A stretch of DNA of 64,000 bases from Liolophura sinensis (GCF_032854445.1 NC_088303.1:30235265-30299264); one strand, 5' to 3'; shown: positions 11,669 to 23,339, counted from the first letter of the stretch. The notes: generated by a model from the sequence alone, not told the origin. Made by a program: numbers and translations.

Positions 11669-12699
11669 TTTTAGGTGGCCTGGTTTTGTGTGGTGGGTAC
11701 TGGATCTACTTAGGCTCAACCACCCACACTAGCCGGATGTGGTTGTTGTCCATGAGGAACAAGGGGTATCGGCAAAAGGATTACTTTCCACCTGCTCTCC
11801 CGATTTGGAAATCCATGCTCTCCGAATTTAAAGCAACCAACAAAACACAAATCGTGAAAATTCTTCAGTACAAGACACAGATACCCAAGATATGTGTGAC
11901 TACGCGCAACATGGGACGCCTAGGCAATCGGATATTCCAGGTGGCGGGTCTGCTTGGTATAGCCCAAGACAAGCAAATGAGGCCTTTCTTGGAAACAGAC
12001 AATGAACTGCTAACACTATTCCAACTTCCCGATGTTGAATTGATACCTCCTGGACAGTGTGATCAGTACCCTGTGCATAATGACCTCAGGGCAAGAGCAT
12101 GCGATCCTGAAACATACAACTTCAGTAACAAAGGAAACATGCAGATCAAAGGATATTTTCAGTCCTGGAAATACTTTCGTAACATCACGTCGTTTATTCG
12201 ACGCCAATATCAAATAAGGTCTCCAATTAAGCATGAAGCTAGTGTTGTATTAGTGCGAACCTTGTTGTCCCAAAGGTTTTCGTTGGAAAAACTGTTGGCA
12301 TGTACTCTGGTAGCTGTTCATGTCCGACGAACAGATATGGTGGGCTCAGATGCCAACACAGCTCCGCCATCTTATTTGCAGAATGCCACAAAGTATTTCC
12401 GGGAACGGTTAAAAAATGTCCTGTTTGTAGTGGCATCTGATGACATAACGTGGACAATGAAGTACCTGCCGCACAACGACACAGTGTTTTTACAGGGTAA
12501 CCGAGCAGAGCTAGACTTTGCCATCCTGACAATGTGTGATCATACCATTATGACCATTGGTACTTTCGGTTGGTGGATCGCCTGGCTTGTTGGTGGCGAC
12601 ACCATCTACTATAAGTATCCACACGTTGAAGATTCAGGTCTGGCTTCCATGACAGTAATGGACGACTACATTCCACCAGGTTGGATTGGATTATTGTAA
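11669..12699 (+). CDS. B1 exon 2: GT11 alpha-1,2-fucosyltransferase-like, intact
   Basis: Main exon of the B-type GT11 fucosyltransferase-like enzyme. Proposed CDS is join(9113..9194,11669..12699), 370 residues. It completes a type II anchor (LLGGLVLCGGYWIYLG) and continues with a stem, NMGRLGNRIFQ, HVRRTDM, SDDITW and the HTIMTIGTFGWW block, ending YIPPGWIGL. It differs from A genes in the stem, in an NDLRARACDP stretch and in a C-terminal SGLASMTV. The 2.47-kb intron contains two SINEs. The open frame extends upstream to an ATG at 11,560, so an unspliced start is formally possible. The CAG acceptor at 11,666-11,668 and the match to every paralogue favour splicing. It is predicted to act on Golgi glycans; substrate unknown. 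Confidence 0.92.
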
Positions 12700-13260
12700 G
12701 ATTTGACCTATTGTCGACTCATTCCGACACTCATGAGCCATGTGATCCGAAGTATATAACATATATCAGTGAACAAAGAAGTCCTTGTGTGTTTTATATT
12801 AATTGGATACATTGAGTGGCCACAAAATATCTCAATTGCAGTCGACGTTTTCTGTAATACTGGGGTACCACGTGTGTAAACAACGCTCATGCTGACTTCC
12901 TCTCCAGTCAAACGTGGGAAGGTCTACCAGCAACCTGCTGAGGGTCGTGCGTTTTCCAAGGTTGGCCGGTGTCCACCCAAAATAATGGTGATCGCTGTGG
13001 TATAAGTGAAATAATGGGTACGGCGTAGGGGAGACATAAAAAATTAAACCGAAATAACAATGAGAAAGAGAACACAGCTTTGTTGAAGGCAAGGAGTTTT
13101 GCGAGGTTTTGTTATATTATTTTCCGGGACATATGCAGGGTCGTTGGGCTTAAAGGAGGAGAAATGAAATGACGAAAAACAAAGTGAACATGAACAAAGT
13201 CAACGATTCTTTTCAATGTACTATGATCTGTATATACATGTATCTATGTGTAATATGAGG
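12700..13260 (+). repeat. B-type 3' flank with old S1 SINE (12,887-13,030)
   Basis: The flank after the B1 stop contains 'gatccgaagtatataac' and an S1 fragment ('tcatgctgacttcctctcc' to 'ggtacggcgta'). The same arrangement follows B2 (30,942-31,372) and B3 (46,528-46,990), so the SINE was present before the B genes duplicated. Confidence 0.7.
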
Positions 13261-13750
13261 TAATCTGTTTTATAGTTTTAGTGATGTATAATATTGTTGG
13301 AATAGATTTTAAAATATTGCTGATAAAGCTGCAATGTCGGGGTTCAAGTCGGTATTTCTGGTCCATGCGGCGTCACTTCCGGTTAATTGAATTTAATTTT
13401 AATGCTTTATTTATTTATAGAGGATTGCCACAGCCAGTGGCCACGAGGGGTTTTCCTCAACAAGATTATTTACATTGAATTACAACATTTGAAAAATGGT
13501 ACTTTGAAAATAATATCTGCTAACTTACAATTATAAAGTAATAAAACAGAATAAAGTGAAATAAAGTAAAATAAGTGCAAGAATTAAGCCTTACAGATAA
13601 TCAAAATAAAAAATTATGACCGAATACAAATTAAATGGTTAAATCTTAGTTTTGAATAAATAAATAGTATTGTCTACATAAGTAAATGCATGAATACTAG
13701 AATATTAAGTAAAATGTAATACCAACTTTGAACATCATTAGTATTAATGG

Positions 13751-14104
13751 CTAACTCTGTTGGTAGTCAGGAGGAAATTGTGGACGGGTTTGAGATAATT
13801 TAATGTTATCTAAGAGTACCAAATCTTTGGATCCAGAAAGAAGCATTTTATATATGTATTTGGAAATGAGTGAATCAGCCAAAAGTAAAGATTGATGAAC
13901 TCCTGGACACATGATTTTTGCTATGTCTACAAGCATATGCTTCCTCGGAGCGACAAAGTCTGGGCACTCTATTAGGAAATGATACGCCGTTTCGTTAGGA
14001 GATGGACAATAGTTACGGGACCGATCTGGGATAATATTATACTTAAATACATCAGCGGGAATAGCGCTCATTCCCATCCTCATTCTACAATGCAAAATAG
14101 ACAT
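13751..14104 (-). pseudogene. LINE ORF2 C-terminal fragment
   Basis: A 117-codon fragment with a Cys/His-rich pattern (CPSPNETAYHFLIECPDF) typical of the C-terminal end of CR1/Jockey-like LINE proteins. It lies downstream of the reverse transcriptase fragment and is separated from it by frame breaks. Confidence 0.75.
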
Positions 14105-14374
14105 ATCGTTATTGAAAAGATTATAAAGAATATTCAGTTTTTCGGATTTTGATGTTACAAAACGTAGGCTGAAAAACGATGAATTTCTGATCTTAGAGGG
14201 TAAGTAGTTCCATGCCTTTGTCGTTTGTGGAAAAAATGGGGACGAAAAGCTATTTATCCTACATTTAACGAGGCGACGGTCATTATGGTTTCTAAGCCTG
14301 TACGAATGGTCAGCATCAGTCTTTTTGACTGGACATGATTGTACAAGATAGGGGGAGATAAGCCGTTAACTATT

Positions 14375-14902
14375 TTATAAAACAGAAGTAGCTTGTGCTT
14401 TCGGCGACGAACTTAAAATTGTTTCCCAACCTAACTCTTCAATGAGGGTACTGTGTGGAGTGCGACGAAGGCCTCCAATGCAGATTAGCGCTGCCCGACG
14501 TTGTACTTGTTTAAGTATCTGAGTGACGTTTATACTACAGTTATCAAAAATAACATCAGCATATTCCAGGGTTGATCGGACAGTACTGAGGTATAAATTA
14601 ATCAGGCATTTTCTACTAAGAGCTACTTTAGTCCTGATCATTATGCTTAACTTTCTGTTACTTTTGCAGATGATGTCTAAAACATCTTTGTCCCATTTTC
14701 CATTTTCCTGCAAAATCAAATTAGAACGAAATGGATTCTTTCTAAGTGAAACAAGTAGAAACTCAGTTTTTAGGGAGTTAAAAGTCAACAGCCACTGATT
14801 TGACCAGTATGTTAGTTGTTGGAGATCTCTATTGACTTTGAAATTCAGAAAGAGTAATATCATATATAGGCTCAAAAAGAGCAGTGTCGTCACCAAATAC
14901 AT
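14375..14902 (-). pseudogene. LINE reverse transcriptase, post-catalytic fragment
   Basis: A 175-codon open fragment of the LINE. It contains WSNQWLLTFNSLKTEFL (the region after the catalytic DD box), RSTLEYADVIF and QRRAALICIGGLRRTPHS, which are typical of the thumb of CR1/Jockey-class reverse transcriptases. It is not an independent gene. The next fragment downstream is 14,104-13,751. Confidence 0.85.
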
Positions 14903-15448
14903 TTATGTTACATTCTATGTCATTGTTTATATCATTTACAAATATAAGCATTAATATGGGGCCAAGGACAGAACCCTGTGGCACTCCAGAATAGATGTAT
15001 TCTGGATGAGATTCAGCTGCATTTACACATAGGTTAAATGATCTATTATTTAAATAACTTTCTAGCCATTTTAGCCTTCGATTCCTATTTGTCTTAGTTT
15101 ATACAGAAGTCCAGGGTGCCATACCTTATCAAAAGCTTTACTGACGTGTAAAAGTATAAAGCACGCATCTTCACCTCTGTCCAACGACTGGTATATATTA
15201 GGGACAATCTGAGTGAGCTGGTAAACAGTAGAGTCGTTTTCTTTAAAACCAGAGTTTTCAGGAATAAGTAAGTTATTATCAGTGCAATACTTGTAGAGTC
15301 TCTTGTAAAAAACTTTTTATATCGATTTGGATAGAGATGATAGTAAAGAAATAGGTCTATAATTAATGACATCATTTAGCTCACCTTCTTTAAACACCGG
15401 ACTAAGACGAGTTATGCAGACGGAAATGTTCCCGTTGAGAATGAAAAG

Positions 15449-15733
15449 TTAAATAATTTTGCAAGCGAAAAAGTTAACCATATCCAGGTAACCATATGAT
15501 TGTAAATGGTCGTCATCTAGTGTTAATAGACTTCGTGCATTGATAGGGCAGCAGCTCATGGATTGTGACTGTGATGGACCAGGATTTTTGTGTACATCCC
15601 CACAGCGAATTGGAAGGATCAAACTGACAATAGTAAAGAAGTTTTGGTTACAGATAGTACATAGTATAGAAAGAACGATTAGACCAGCCAAAGTGACCTT
15701 TGCACTGCTGAACGAGTCTATCTCTATAAGCAA
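15449..15733 (-). pseudogene. LINE N-terminal fragment with 2A-like motif
   Basis: Open frame of 94 codons with no ATG start. A hydrophobic stretch (about residues 17-41) leads into CGDVHKNPGP (motif GDVHKNPGP at 15,575-15,601). A short linker and INARSLL, the usual first strand of an apurinic-type endonuclease, follow. In established 2A peptides the bond between the final G and P is skipped by the ribosome. The canonical form is D-V/I-E-x-N-P-G-P; here E is replaced by H. The fragment ends where most of the endonuclease has been deleted. Confidence 0.75.
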
Positions 15734-15829
15734 ATTACACAGCTTTATGATACGAAGAGTCTGTTTATGTTACATGAAATTAAACCAGTGCCCAATCGCC
15801 GTTCGGTAATGCGTCATGTCAGACATCGC

Positions 15830-17250
15830 GCGATTTCGAATATTTCAGTAGGAAGCATATGCTTAATTCAGTCAAACTTTTGACAAGACCAGTCGTAAAC
15901 AGGTAGAAGCAATACCAGGTGAAGGATTCCATGTGCATTTATATCGGTAGTTTAGACAGGATAAACAAGCAGTTAGCATATTCGGGTGACCATACAATTA
16001 ACACATTACAGTTAGGCAGTTTATCAAAGGGCTTGTTTTAAAAACAAATTACATATGCACAGCATGAATATAACATATGCATATAAATTGATGGACAATA
16101 GCGTGCGGCAGGCTATGGCATCCCCATGCGAGGATGTGCAGTTACATATACAGAATGCATAATTATAATGTATAGCAATTGGAAGTATGCACAAGTATAG
16201 TTATTGTTAGACCTAGGAGTAGGAGCGTATCTTCTCATGCGCGGATGACTGGGGCCCAAGCTAAATTGTCTCCTGATCTCAAGTGCATGAGTGTTATATT
16301 ACCAGTTGCTCACAATACAGAATCAATACATCAGGGTCTTTATGCCTTGGTATATATCCAAATTAATTAGAAAGCGTAAATTCTTCGTGGCCATCAATAT
16401 ATTGCATGTACACTATAGAGCATGTATATGTAAATGTGCCAAATTTATGATTTTCAGCATACATACAGTAAATGTATAGCTCTTTTTACAAAGCGATTTT
16501 CGGTTTAAAGCTGTAACAGTTTCCTGTCACATGACCTGCAAATATGGCAGAAATGGCGGTTGTTCGCTGTTTGAAAGCGATTTGGGTCCAAAGTATACAC
16601 TGCGGAGAAAAAATAAAACGATTTCACGATCAGGACGTCAAACTATGTCAGGTAACATGTTTAGAATCTTCATATTACATGTTTTCGTTTCAACATGGCA
16701 TCACCTCGGCTATGTCTGATTAGCATTCACACCGAATTCTTTTTCCTTACAAATAGCGCACAGGGATCGCTTGTTATGTTTATTAAATTTCAGGTTGATG
16801 GAACGTGGAGTTCTGAAGAACGTCACTCTCAAATGTTTTCAGTTCAACCAAAATAGCCGCCAGGTCACGTAGCTCATGTCACCCAAAGTTTTACTCCCTA
16901 AAGTTCATTTCGAAGTCTACCACATACCTCAGTTTTACGCATTTCTGTTGAGCATTTTTAGTCGTAAATGCCACAAGATTGCAACTCTAGCATGATTGCT
17001 TAAGGAAATATGGCCTTTTCCCGTGTTTAGGATTTTCGGAACCACCGTCCAAAATTACATGAGTTAGGACACCATCTGTAGAAGTGTAGAAAATATTTGC
17101 AAAAACGAATTTTTTGATCACATGACTTTTTCACTCAATAGCCAGCTAGCTAGCTGTTGTTCTTACTCGAACGTTAAAAAAGATGCTCTCTGTAACCACT
17201 TTTGACTGATTTAATAAAACTGTTCTTGAAGACTTAATCACCACTGACTG
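15830..17250. other. Intergenic DNA, no gene recognised
   Basis: AT-rich DNA between the dead LINE and the duplicated segment beginning near 17,260. Short open frames at 16,179-16,719 show no domain. A stretch near 16,500-16,560 weakly resembles 58,435-58,480, suggesting an old dispersed repeat. Confidence 0.5.
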
Positions 17251-17259
17251 AACTATGTA

Positions 17260-18130
17260 TATCTTGGTGTAATTATCCGCGATATTTTCAAGTGAAGAAA
17301 ACCCGCAGCAATTTTTTTCTGCAGACCTCCTGTACTGATCAAGCTCAAATTTAACATGCAGTTACAGCAATTAGAGAACAAGGGCGTTAGCAAGGGATGC
17401 CATGGGCCACGTACTGCCTCGCCGGGACCTAATTTTTAAGATGCAAGCATACAGTTAGATATACAGCTGTCTGCTGAAGTTGAATCTGGTCACAGCTGCT
17501 CGTCATTTTAGTTCAAGTTCAACAATTTTACTACGAAATTCGCACACTTCTGAAGTAAAATGCATTTTAAAGCTTGTTATATTCAGGGTCAGGTGACGTC
17601 AATTTTAACGGTGAAAATAGCTAATAAGTAGGTGGCTATATGAGGACAGTGTACATATGCATATAATTACGTTTCTCCCTCCACGCTTCAATGGCCTATA
17701 GCTCTAGCTTCAGAGAACCATGAATCCTGGTGAAAAAACATCCTATTTGATTGCTCCGTCTCGCTATGTTGACGTAGAAAGCACCTAAGGGTATGTTACT
17801 TTACATCTTGACCTTAAATGTTTTCATATTATTCATGTGAAATGAAATTTTTTTACCCTGTCTTAAGAGTTGTATGTTATGTGCAGCTCTATAAACGGCT
17901 ATTGTAGTCGGGCTTTCAACCTTACCCTCCGCTTTCACTATAAGGAACTTATTACAACAGCTTTCATTATTTTCTACGAATTGTTTTGGCCCGTCTGCAG
18001 CAAAAACGGTCACAGCGCATGTTATTCATGAAACAGTGACAGTGAATGGCTAATTGCCTTCTAACCTTCAGCGGAAACGGTGTACCTCTTTCAAGTTCAC
18101 GGCAGATAACAGTTTAAAACAACAACGTCG
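17260..18130. repeat. Duplicated intergenic segment (also at 31,430-32,350)
   Basis: Shares ordered landmarks with 31,430-32,350. These include 'ttccaagtgaagaaaac' (here 'ttcaagtgaagaaaac'), 'cacgtactgcctcg', 'ttcatgtgaaatgaaat' and 'gcagcaaaaacgg'. It is noncoding and marks the same place in units 1 and 2. Confidence 0.7.
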
Positions 18131-18189
18131 GTGATGTCGCATGTTAAGGTAGGTTTTATGTTTTATATGCTTAGGATTTAACGTTGTAC

Positions 18190-18325
18190 TTAACATTGTT
18201 TTAGTAAGGTGACGACGAATCATTAGATACGTGTATATATACTTTGTTTTCTTGTGGTATTGAGAGTCCTTGTCGCCTAAATGCTGCCGCAACTAAAGTA
18301 TCACACCAAAGACCACAAGCGTCCG
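18190..18325 (-). repeat. SINE family S2, 3' fragment, reverse
   Basis: On the - strand it shows the 'ggcagcatttaggcgacaa' and 'gaaaacaaagtatatat' blocks of the S2 3' half. It abuts the S3 copy that begins near 18,325. Confidence 0.6.
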
Positions 18326-18540
18326 CTTCGGGAGAGGTAGATCCAGGATTAATCCCGGGTCGAATCACACCCATGACCTTTAAAGAGGAAGTTGTAACGT
18401 CTTCGCTTGGTGTTCAGCATGAAGGGGACAGTGCAACGACTGGTTGACCCGTATCAGTATAATGGCTCTGGCGGGTCGGCTTATTTGCCTTGGTTAAGCC
18501 GTCTCAGTGAAGCAGCAAAACATAATGACTCAGCCTGATG
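18325..18540 (+). repeat. SINE family S3 copy
   Basis: Shares 'ggtagatccagg', 'cgttcagcatgaagggga', 'gacccgtatcagtataatgg' and 'gtctcagtgaagcag' with the longer copy at 40,845-41,155. The 3' end is missing here. Confidence 0.75.
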
Positions 18541-19270
18541 TCATCATGCAGGCAGCACCTATAGGGCTGTCTGTCTTAACATACATGTAGAAGCCACTGG
18601 GTGCTGCCTAATGACTGTTACATTGTCATGTTCTGAAATAGATTTACTCTGAAGCGGACGGTGAAAGCTTGATCTACCGACCGTGTGGAAGTCGTAAAAT
18701 TGCTTGCAGACCTGGTTTCTATAAAGTAAAAACTGAATGACTAACTTTTGCAGCATTAATCCCCTAAATTTGAACTTGTGCAAACAGCAAAGCTGGTTTC
18801 CTTACGTCACGCGGCTTGGCAGCCATTTTGGATTTAAAGTAAAAGTGTTAAGCCTCTCAAGCATCAACGAACGAATTGTTTTAAGAGTTGATATGCACAT
18901 TGACTGATAATATATCTCGTAAGTTTGAATAAATTATTGACTTCTAGTCAAAACCGAGGGAGCCTTGTCACAATCATTTTCTAATTATGATATAACTTTT
19001 ATGTATTCACGTGTATGTAGGGGCAGTGAGTGGAATCTGGGATTTTTTTGAGATACAGTGAGAAAAGTGCCTTACAATGTGTCACAGAAAGAAAGAAAAC
19101 AATGCTGCAGCTGGAATCGATCTCACCAACATTTGGTTACAACAATACTGTTTTTCCAAATGAATTATAGTGTTTGGCAGTAAATACTTGTTTATCAGTG
19201 AAACCCTTCCGCGTGCTGGCAGAACTTTGGTAACGTTCTTGTAACTTAAAGTCACACGAAACAACACGAT
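18540..19270. repeat. Duplicated intergenic segment (also 32,455-32,740 and 48,535-49,200)
   Basis: Three copies share 'ctctgaag(a/c)(a/g)gacggt', '(a/g)taccg(a/g)ccgtg' and 'cagcattact'-type landmarks. The copies at 18.5 and 48.5 kb also share 'gatctcaccaacatttg'. Noncoding. The 48.5-kb copy is interrupted at its start by a Tc1-like element. Confidence 0.65.
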
Positions 19271-19274
19271 ATAT

Positions 19275-20470
19275 TTTTAAGACGGTCGACCCAAGTTACC
19301 TAAACTGCTATTGACTTCAGTCTAAATCCTGTTTATGATACTGCCATATTTGACATTGTTTGCACGTTTTACTATGATATAACGTTCATAAATGAATATC
19401 TTTTTATTTATTGTATAGTATATGATCTAAGGGCAGTAGGGTTTTAGAGTTGGATGTTAGGAAAAACTGATGTAAACAATCAATAAAGTCTATTCATTGA
19501 GACAGTAGGGTGGCTGTGTTACTGCTTGGAGTTTGTTCTAATAAAATGTTGATGCAGTCGTTCCAAAAAAAAATTACCCTCTATGCCTATTACCCAGCAT
19601 GCCAAGAATAATTATGACGTCATCAGCGACAATGAGATCTTGGTGTTGAAACCGGACTTATGGAGTTTAACATTATGAATTAGAATAGGTATTCTAATCG
19701 CATTTTCCTGGCAATAATATTGACGTAGAACATATCAATGTGTAGCGAGAGCTTCTTTTGTTACCTATTACTAACGCAAGGCAATTTTGGTAGCGAGTAT
19801 GACTGGCTAAAAGAATTAGACTATATGAAATAATTAAAGACGTACAGCATGGAGAGTAAACCAGAAAGCGAAGTCAGTGTCATAGCTGGCAAATGATCAC
19901 ACGTAACATAAATGTATACATAGTAGCGATTTACATGCTCCCTAGCACCACGACTTAAGCAGAATTAGGTTAAAAAATGCGTTGATCTTAATTTTAATAC
20001 GTTAGACTTGGTCTAGAATTACTCAAAATGCTATGTTGTCATCACATATAAAGGAGAAGAAAACATAACAATGATGCCAAAATCAGATAAAAGTGAGTCA
20101 AAACTTATTTGCAAATATGATCTTTAATATTTTTTAGGATTTTTTTTCAAGAGAAGAGGGTATTTGAAAATATTTTTGTATGGTGGGTATTTGGAACCAA
20201 CGTTTGGTATTTATCGCTGTTGCATAATAATGTTCTAAATATTTATTAAACCTGTGTTACATTCTCATTTATGACATCATTAAACAAATACTATACATGC
20301 CAAAAGGTGGTCCCAAATACTCACCCTACAAAAATTATTTTCAAGTGTCTTTTTCTCCTTAAGGAAAAATCGGAAAAAAATATTGTAGACCACATTTAGG
20401 AGTAACTTTTCGCACTGTTTCATCTGAACTCTATGTCAGTTTTATGTTTTCTCCACCTTAATAAATTTGG
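19275..20470. other. Intergenic DNA, no gene recognised
   Basis: AT-rich DNA with no recognisable gene, RNA or mobile element. Confidence 0.45.
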
Positions 20471-20727
20471 CTTGCCATTACACCGCTTTGAGAGAGCCCG
20501 GAATATACCACCGACCTTCGACAATTATATTCTTGACTTGAAGACTTGCAAGGACATCGCTGTGATATTTCAGACAGTAGACGTTAAATTAAATGGTCAC
20601 GTTTTCTGTTAAAACAAACTGATCGCGCTGGCATCAGGGTCAGTAACAGAATGTGCATGAATAAATTACGATGTATATAGACTCCCACACTATGTCGCCT
20701 TGGCACAACAGCGTTCTACCGTATATA

Positions 20728-22146
20728 AACTGACGGCCAAAAGAAACTTTACAAAGAGTTCAAATCAATTTATTTTGCCAAAGCAAAAAACAGGATGACT
20801 GAAGTTTAGTATATTGACTTTAGATATTGAAAGTCTTGAGTAAGAACAGACAAGAAGCCCGCAAATCATTTAACAAGTGAACAAACACAGCAGAGGTAGA
20901 AAATTAGCCATTACATCTTGAATAACAATGGGCAGAGCATACAAAAAAGTGGATTATTTTTAAAATCAATCCATATCAAAACCAATCAATATCGCGTGTG
21001 GCTACCCCGTGCTTCAATGCATAAAAAACTCTACGACGCATAGAAAAAGTCCGTCGTCTGATGAGATGACGTGGGATTCGTTGCCATTCATCTTGGAGAG
21101 CGAACGCCAGTTCTTGTCTGTTTGGCTGCAAGGTGTGGCCGTTGTCTTACTCGACGACCCATGATATCCCAAAGGTGTTCAACTAGGGGACATATCTACG
21201 TGTAGGCCGCGACAAGACGTTGACGTCGTTGGCGTCCATGAAGTTCTGCACAACTCGAGTCGTAACGTTGAGCTGTTAGGTTCCCGTAGATGATGATCAG
21301 TGGTGTCCGTTCCTCTCCACAAATCCCACCCCACGCCATCACGGTGCCGGCATCAAATGGTACCACCTCCTGGACGAATGATGCAGCCGTTCGTTCGCCT
21401 CTTCGACGGTAAACTCGCTGTCTGCCATCGGCCCAGAACGGGCAGAAGAGGCTTTCATCAGTGAAAACAACACATTGCCAATCACGTCGCTGCCAACGGC
21501 GTACAATTCGAGCCCATCGCAACCTCTGGCGATGATGTTCGGCTGTCAACAACTGCCCTCTGAATGGTCGATAGGCCCAAATTCCGAGAGCCATGTTTAT
21601 CCTGGGCACAGTCTATCGACTGACCCGGTGACCTAAGGCATTTATTGACGGTGACGTCACTGTCAGGAAGCGGTTCCTCAGGTGTAAGGTGCGCAGGTAC
21701 CCGTCTTCCCTAGGCGCAGTTACCCTATGCCTGCCTGTTCTTGGCCTGTCCCATGCCTGTCTGTCTGTAACGTTGAATCAATTTTTGACACAGTTACACA
21801 AGAGCAGCCGAAGGCCCTTGCAACGTGGGCATGGGTAGCTCCCATGGATACCGTGTTACTCTGGAGTCAATCGAGGCATTACTTTGGTGGTTTTTAGTCA
21901 GTGTGCATGTCCAGCACACTTTGTGTAACGTTTTGGTACACTTTTTACATGTACAGTTGCGGCCATCCATGGGTCACGTGATTTTTCAACTATCTTTGTT
22001 GTCTCAAAACAAATTCGTGTGGGCGTATACGACGCTTGTCGCACATGGGAATATGCTTCGTACAATGTTTTCCTACAATAATTTGTTATTAATTTGCTGA
22101 TTAAAGATAACTCACGGAGTCGTAAATTTTCTCTTGGTCGTCAGGT
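20728..22146 (-). mobile_element. Tc1-like DNA transposon, degenerate, both ends present
   Basis: The element is bounded by about 25-bp imperfect terminal inverted repeats. The left one (20,728-20,752) begins AACTGACGGCCAAAAG. The right one (22,122-22,146) ends TTGGTCGTCAGGT. TA dinucleotides at 20,726-20,727 and 22,147-22,148 fit the Tc1/mariner TA target duplication. Flanking DNA matches the uninterrupted paralogous segments near 35,765-35,800 and 50,570-50,620, which supply the empty site. The transposase reads on the - strand and is broken. Confidence 0.88.
21000..21879 (-). pseudogene. Tc1-like transposase, broken
   Basis: Transposase remnant of the element. The start region (about 21,879) retains an MPRLT-type N-terminus, but the helix-turn-helix part is shortened and shifted. 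The longest open piece (21,609-21,196, 137 codons) holds RPFRGQLLTAEHHRQRLRWA, VVFTDESLF (catalytic D), a YRRRGER block and VMAWGGICG (which precedes the second catalytic D in this family), then GNLTAQRYD. The third acidic catalytic residue is not in the open piece. A second copy lies at 47.4-48.5 kb. Mobility from this copy is excluded by the breaks. Confidence 0.85.
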
Positions 22147-22255
22147 TATAATGTTTAGCCAATACGACATTTGGGTGGACCTCTGTTTGCATCACTCATT
22201 GTGCCTAGAATCATTTGTGGGATAAATGTATAATGTAAACAGATGTAGAATGCTT

Positions 22256-22606
22256 CGGTGGCCTAATGGTTAGAACGTCCCCCTCGGAGTCGGGAGATCA
22301 CGGGATCTAACCTCTAGCCGGATCATATCGGGTATTTTTTAAAAGATTACTAGGTACTGCCTCGCTTAGCGCTCAGCAGCGAGAGGTTAGAGCAAGGAAA
22401 CATGACTTGTAGTCACAGTTCCAGAATAAGATGACTATGCAGGGTGTCATGCCTGGTGTCTTCCACATGGTACTTCAATGGCGGCAGCACTTTGGCGGCA
22501 TGAATTCGCCCTGCAATAAGAAGACACAGTATATGTACAAACAGGTAATGACTCCTTGTCGCCACATGGAAGAAATTTTTTTAAGTACGACGTAAACCCA
22601 CAAGCG
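22256..22606 (+). repeat. SINE family S2, nearly full-length
   Basis: The tRNA-like head ('cggtggcctaatggttaga', a good box A) precedes a conserved body. The tail ends 'aagtacgacgtaaaccc'. It occupies the same position in the duplicated segment as the copy at 50,733. The 35.6-kb segment lacks it. Confidence 0.85.
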
Positions 22607-22828
22607 TGCATACACAGAACAGATGGATGCCTTTCTGCATACATATACATTAGATTCTCCACTGTGTAAGCTAATTACTGTGGCTGTAGGCCTGTATCAC
22701 ACTTGAATTTAATCTAAAATTAAAATTACTGCCGTTAGTTTACATCTATCAAAAAAATCTTTGGGCAATGCTATTTTTACATCGGCTTATTGGTATAAAG
22801 GGCAACAATAAGCTATAACCCATTCATA

Positions 22829-23114
22829 CGCTGCAATGAAAAACAGGCTAGGTGGTCATACGCTGCACTGAAAAACAGGCTAGGTAGTCATAAGCTGCAA
22901 TGAAAAACAGGCTAGGTGGTCATACGCTGCAATGAAAAACAGGCTAATTAGTCATAAGCTGCAATGAAAAACAGGCTAGGTGGTCATACGCTGCAATGAA
23001 AAACAAGCTAGGTGGTCATACGCTGCAATGAAAAACAGGCTAGGTGGTCATACGCTGCAATTTAAAACAGGCTAGGTGGTCATACGCTGCAATTAAAAAC
23101 AGGCTAGGTGGTCA
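22829..23114 (+). repeat. 32-bp minisatellite, nine copies
   Basis: Nine tandem copies of a 32-bp unit (beginning 'cgctgcaatgaaaaacaggc' and ending 'taggtggtcata') with few differences. The paralogous segments near 36,085 and 51,270 contain only a single related stretch, so expansion is local and recent relative to the duplication. Confidence 0.93.
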
Positions 23115-23339
23115 CGTATAAAGTTTGTGATGGGACGAAAAATTTATAGCTGCCGTAAGTTACACTTTAAACTAAATAACAATTCCTTTTGAGTAGAAAA
23201 TGCAGGTTGAAATAAACTTGCTTTCCACATTTGCTATGTTATGGATATAACTTATGTTAATTGAAAATACACTGTGCATTGATAGCGCAAAATAATTTTA
23301 CCGGGGATGAATTCTACGGAGTCGTAAAACAGGACATGG

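Larger units (their letters stand above)
13400..15735 (-). mobile_element. Degenerate CR1/Jockey-type LINE with internal deletion
   Basis: Remains of a non-LTR retrotransposon read on the - strand. The 5' part (15,735-15,449) encodes a hydrophobic leader, a 2A-like GDVHKNPGP motif and the beginning of an endonuclease domain (INARSL). Most of the endonuclease is missing. Reverse transcriptase follows in broken frames: SPVFKEG...YRPISLLSSLSK near 15,400, KAFDKVWHPGLLYKL at about 15,095-15,145, GVPQGSVLGP at 14,959-14,987 and FGDDTALF at about 14,872-14,900. The thumb and C-terminal region cover 14,902-13,751. The 3' tail is AT-rich to about 13,400. Frameshifts, stops and the deletion show it is dead. 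It separates B1 from the duplicated intergenic segment that follows. Confidence 0.88.
20480..23250. repeat. Duplicated intergenic segment with insertions (also 35,640-36,400 and 50,360-51,700)
   Basis: All three copies share 'gtgcatgaataaattac', 'gcacaacagcg', 'ttgtgcct(g/a)ga' and 'cctataaccca' in order. This copy carries a Tc1-like element (20,728-22,146), an S2 SINE (22,256-22,606) and an expanded minisatellite (22,829-23,114). The 35.6-kb copy has none of these and the 50.4-kb copy has only the SINE. Confidence 0.75.

Noticed and set aside
22256..22330. tRNA gene
   Set aside because: Box A is good, but the head continues into a SINE body with an AAGTACGACGTAAA tail and the box B region is degenerate. 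It is a SINE head.
22829..23114. CRISPR-like array
   Set aside because: Units are contiguous with no spacers, and the host is a eukaryote. It is a minisatellite.
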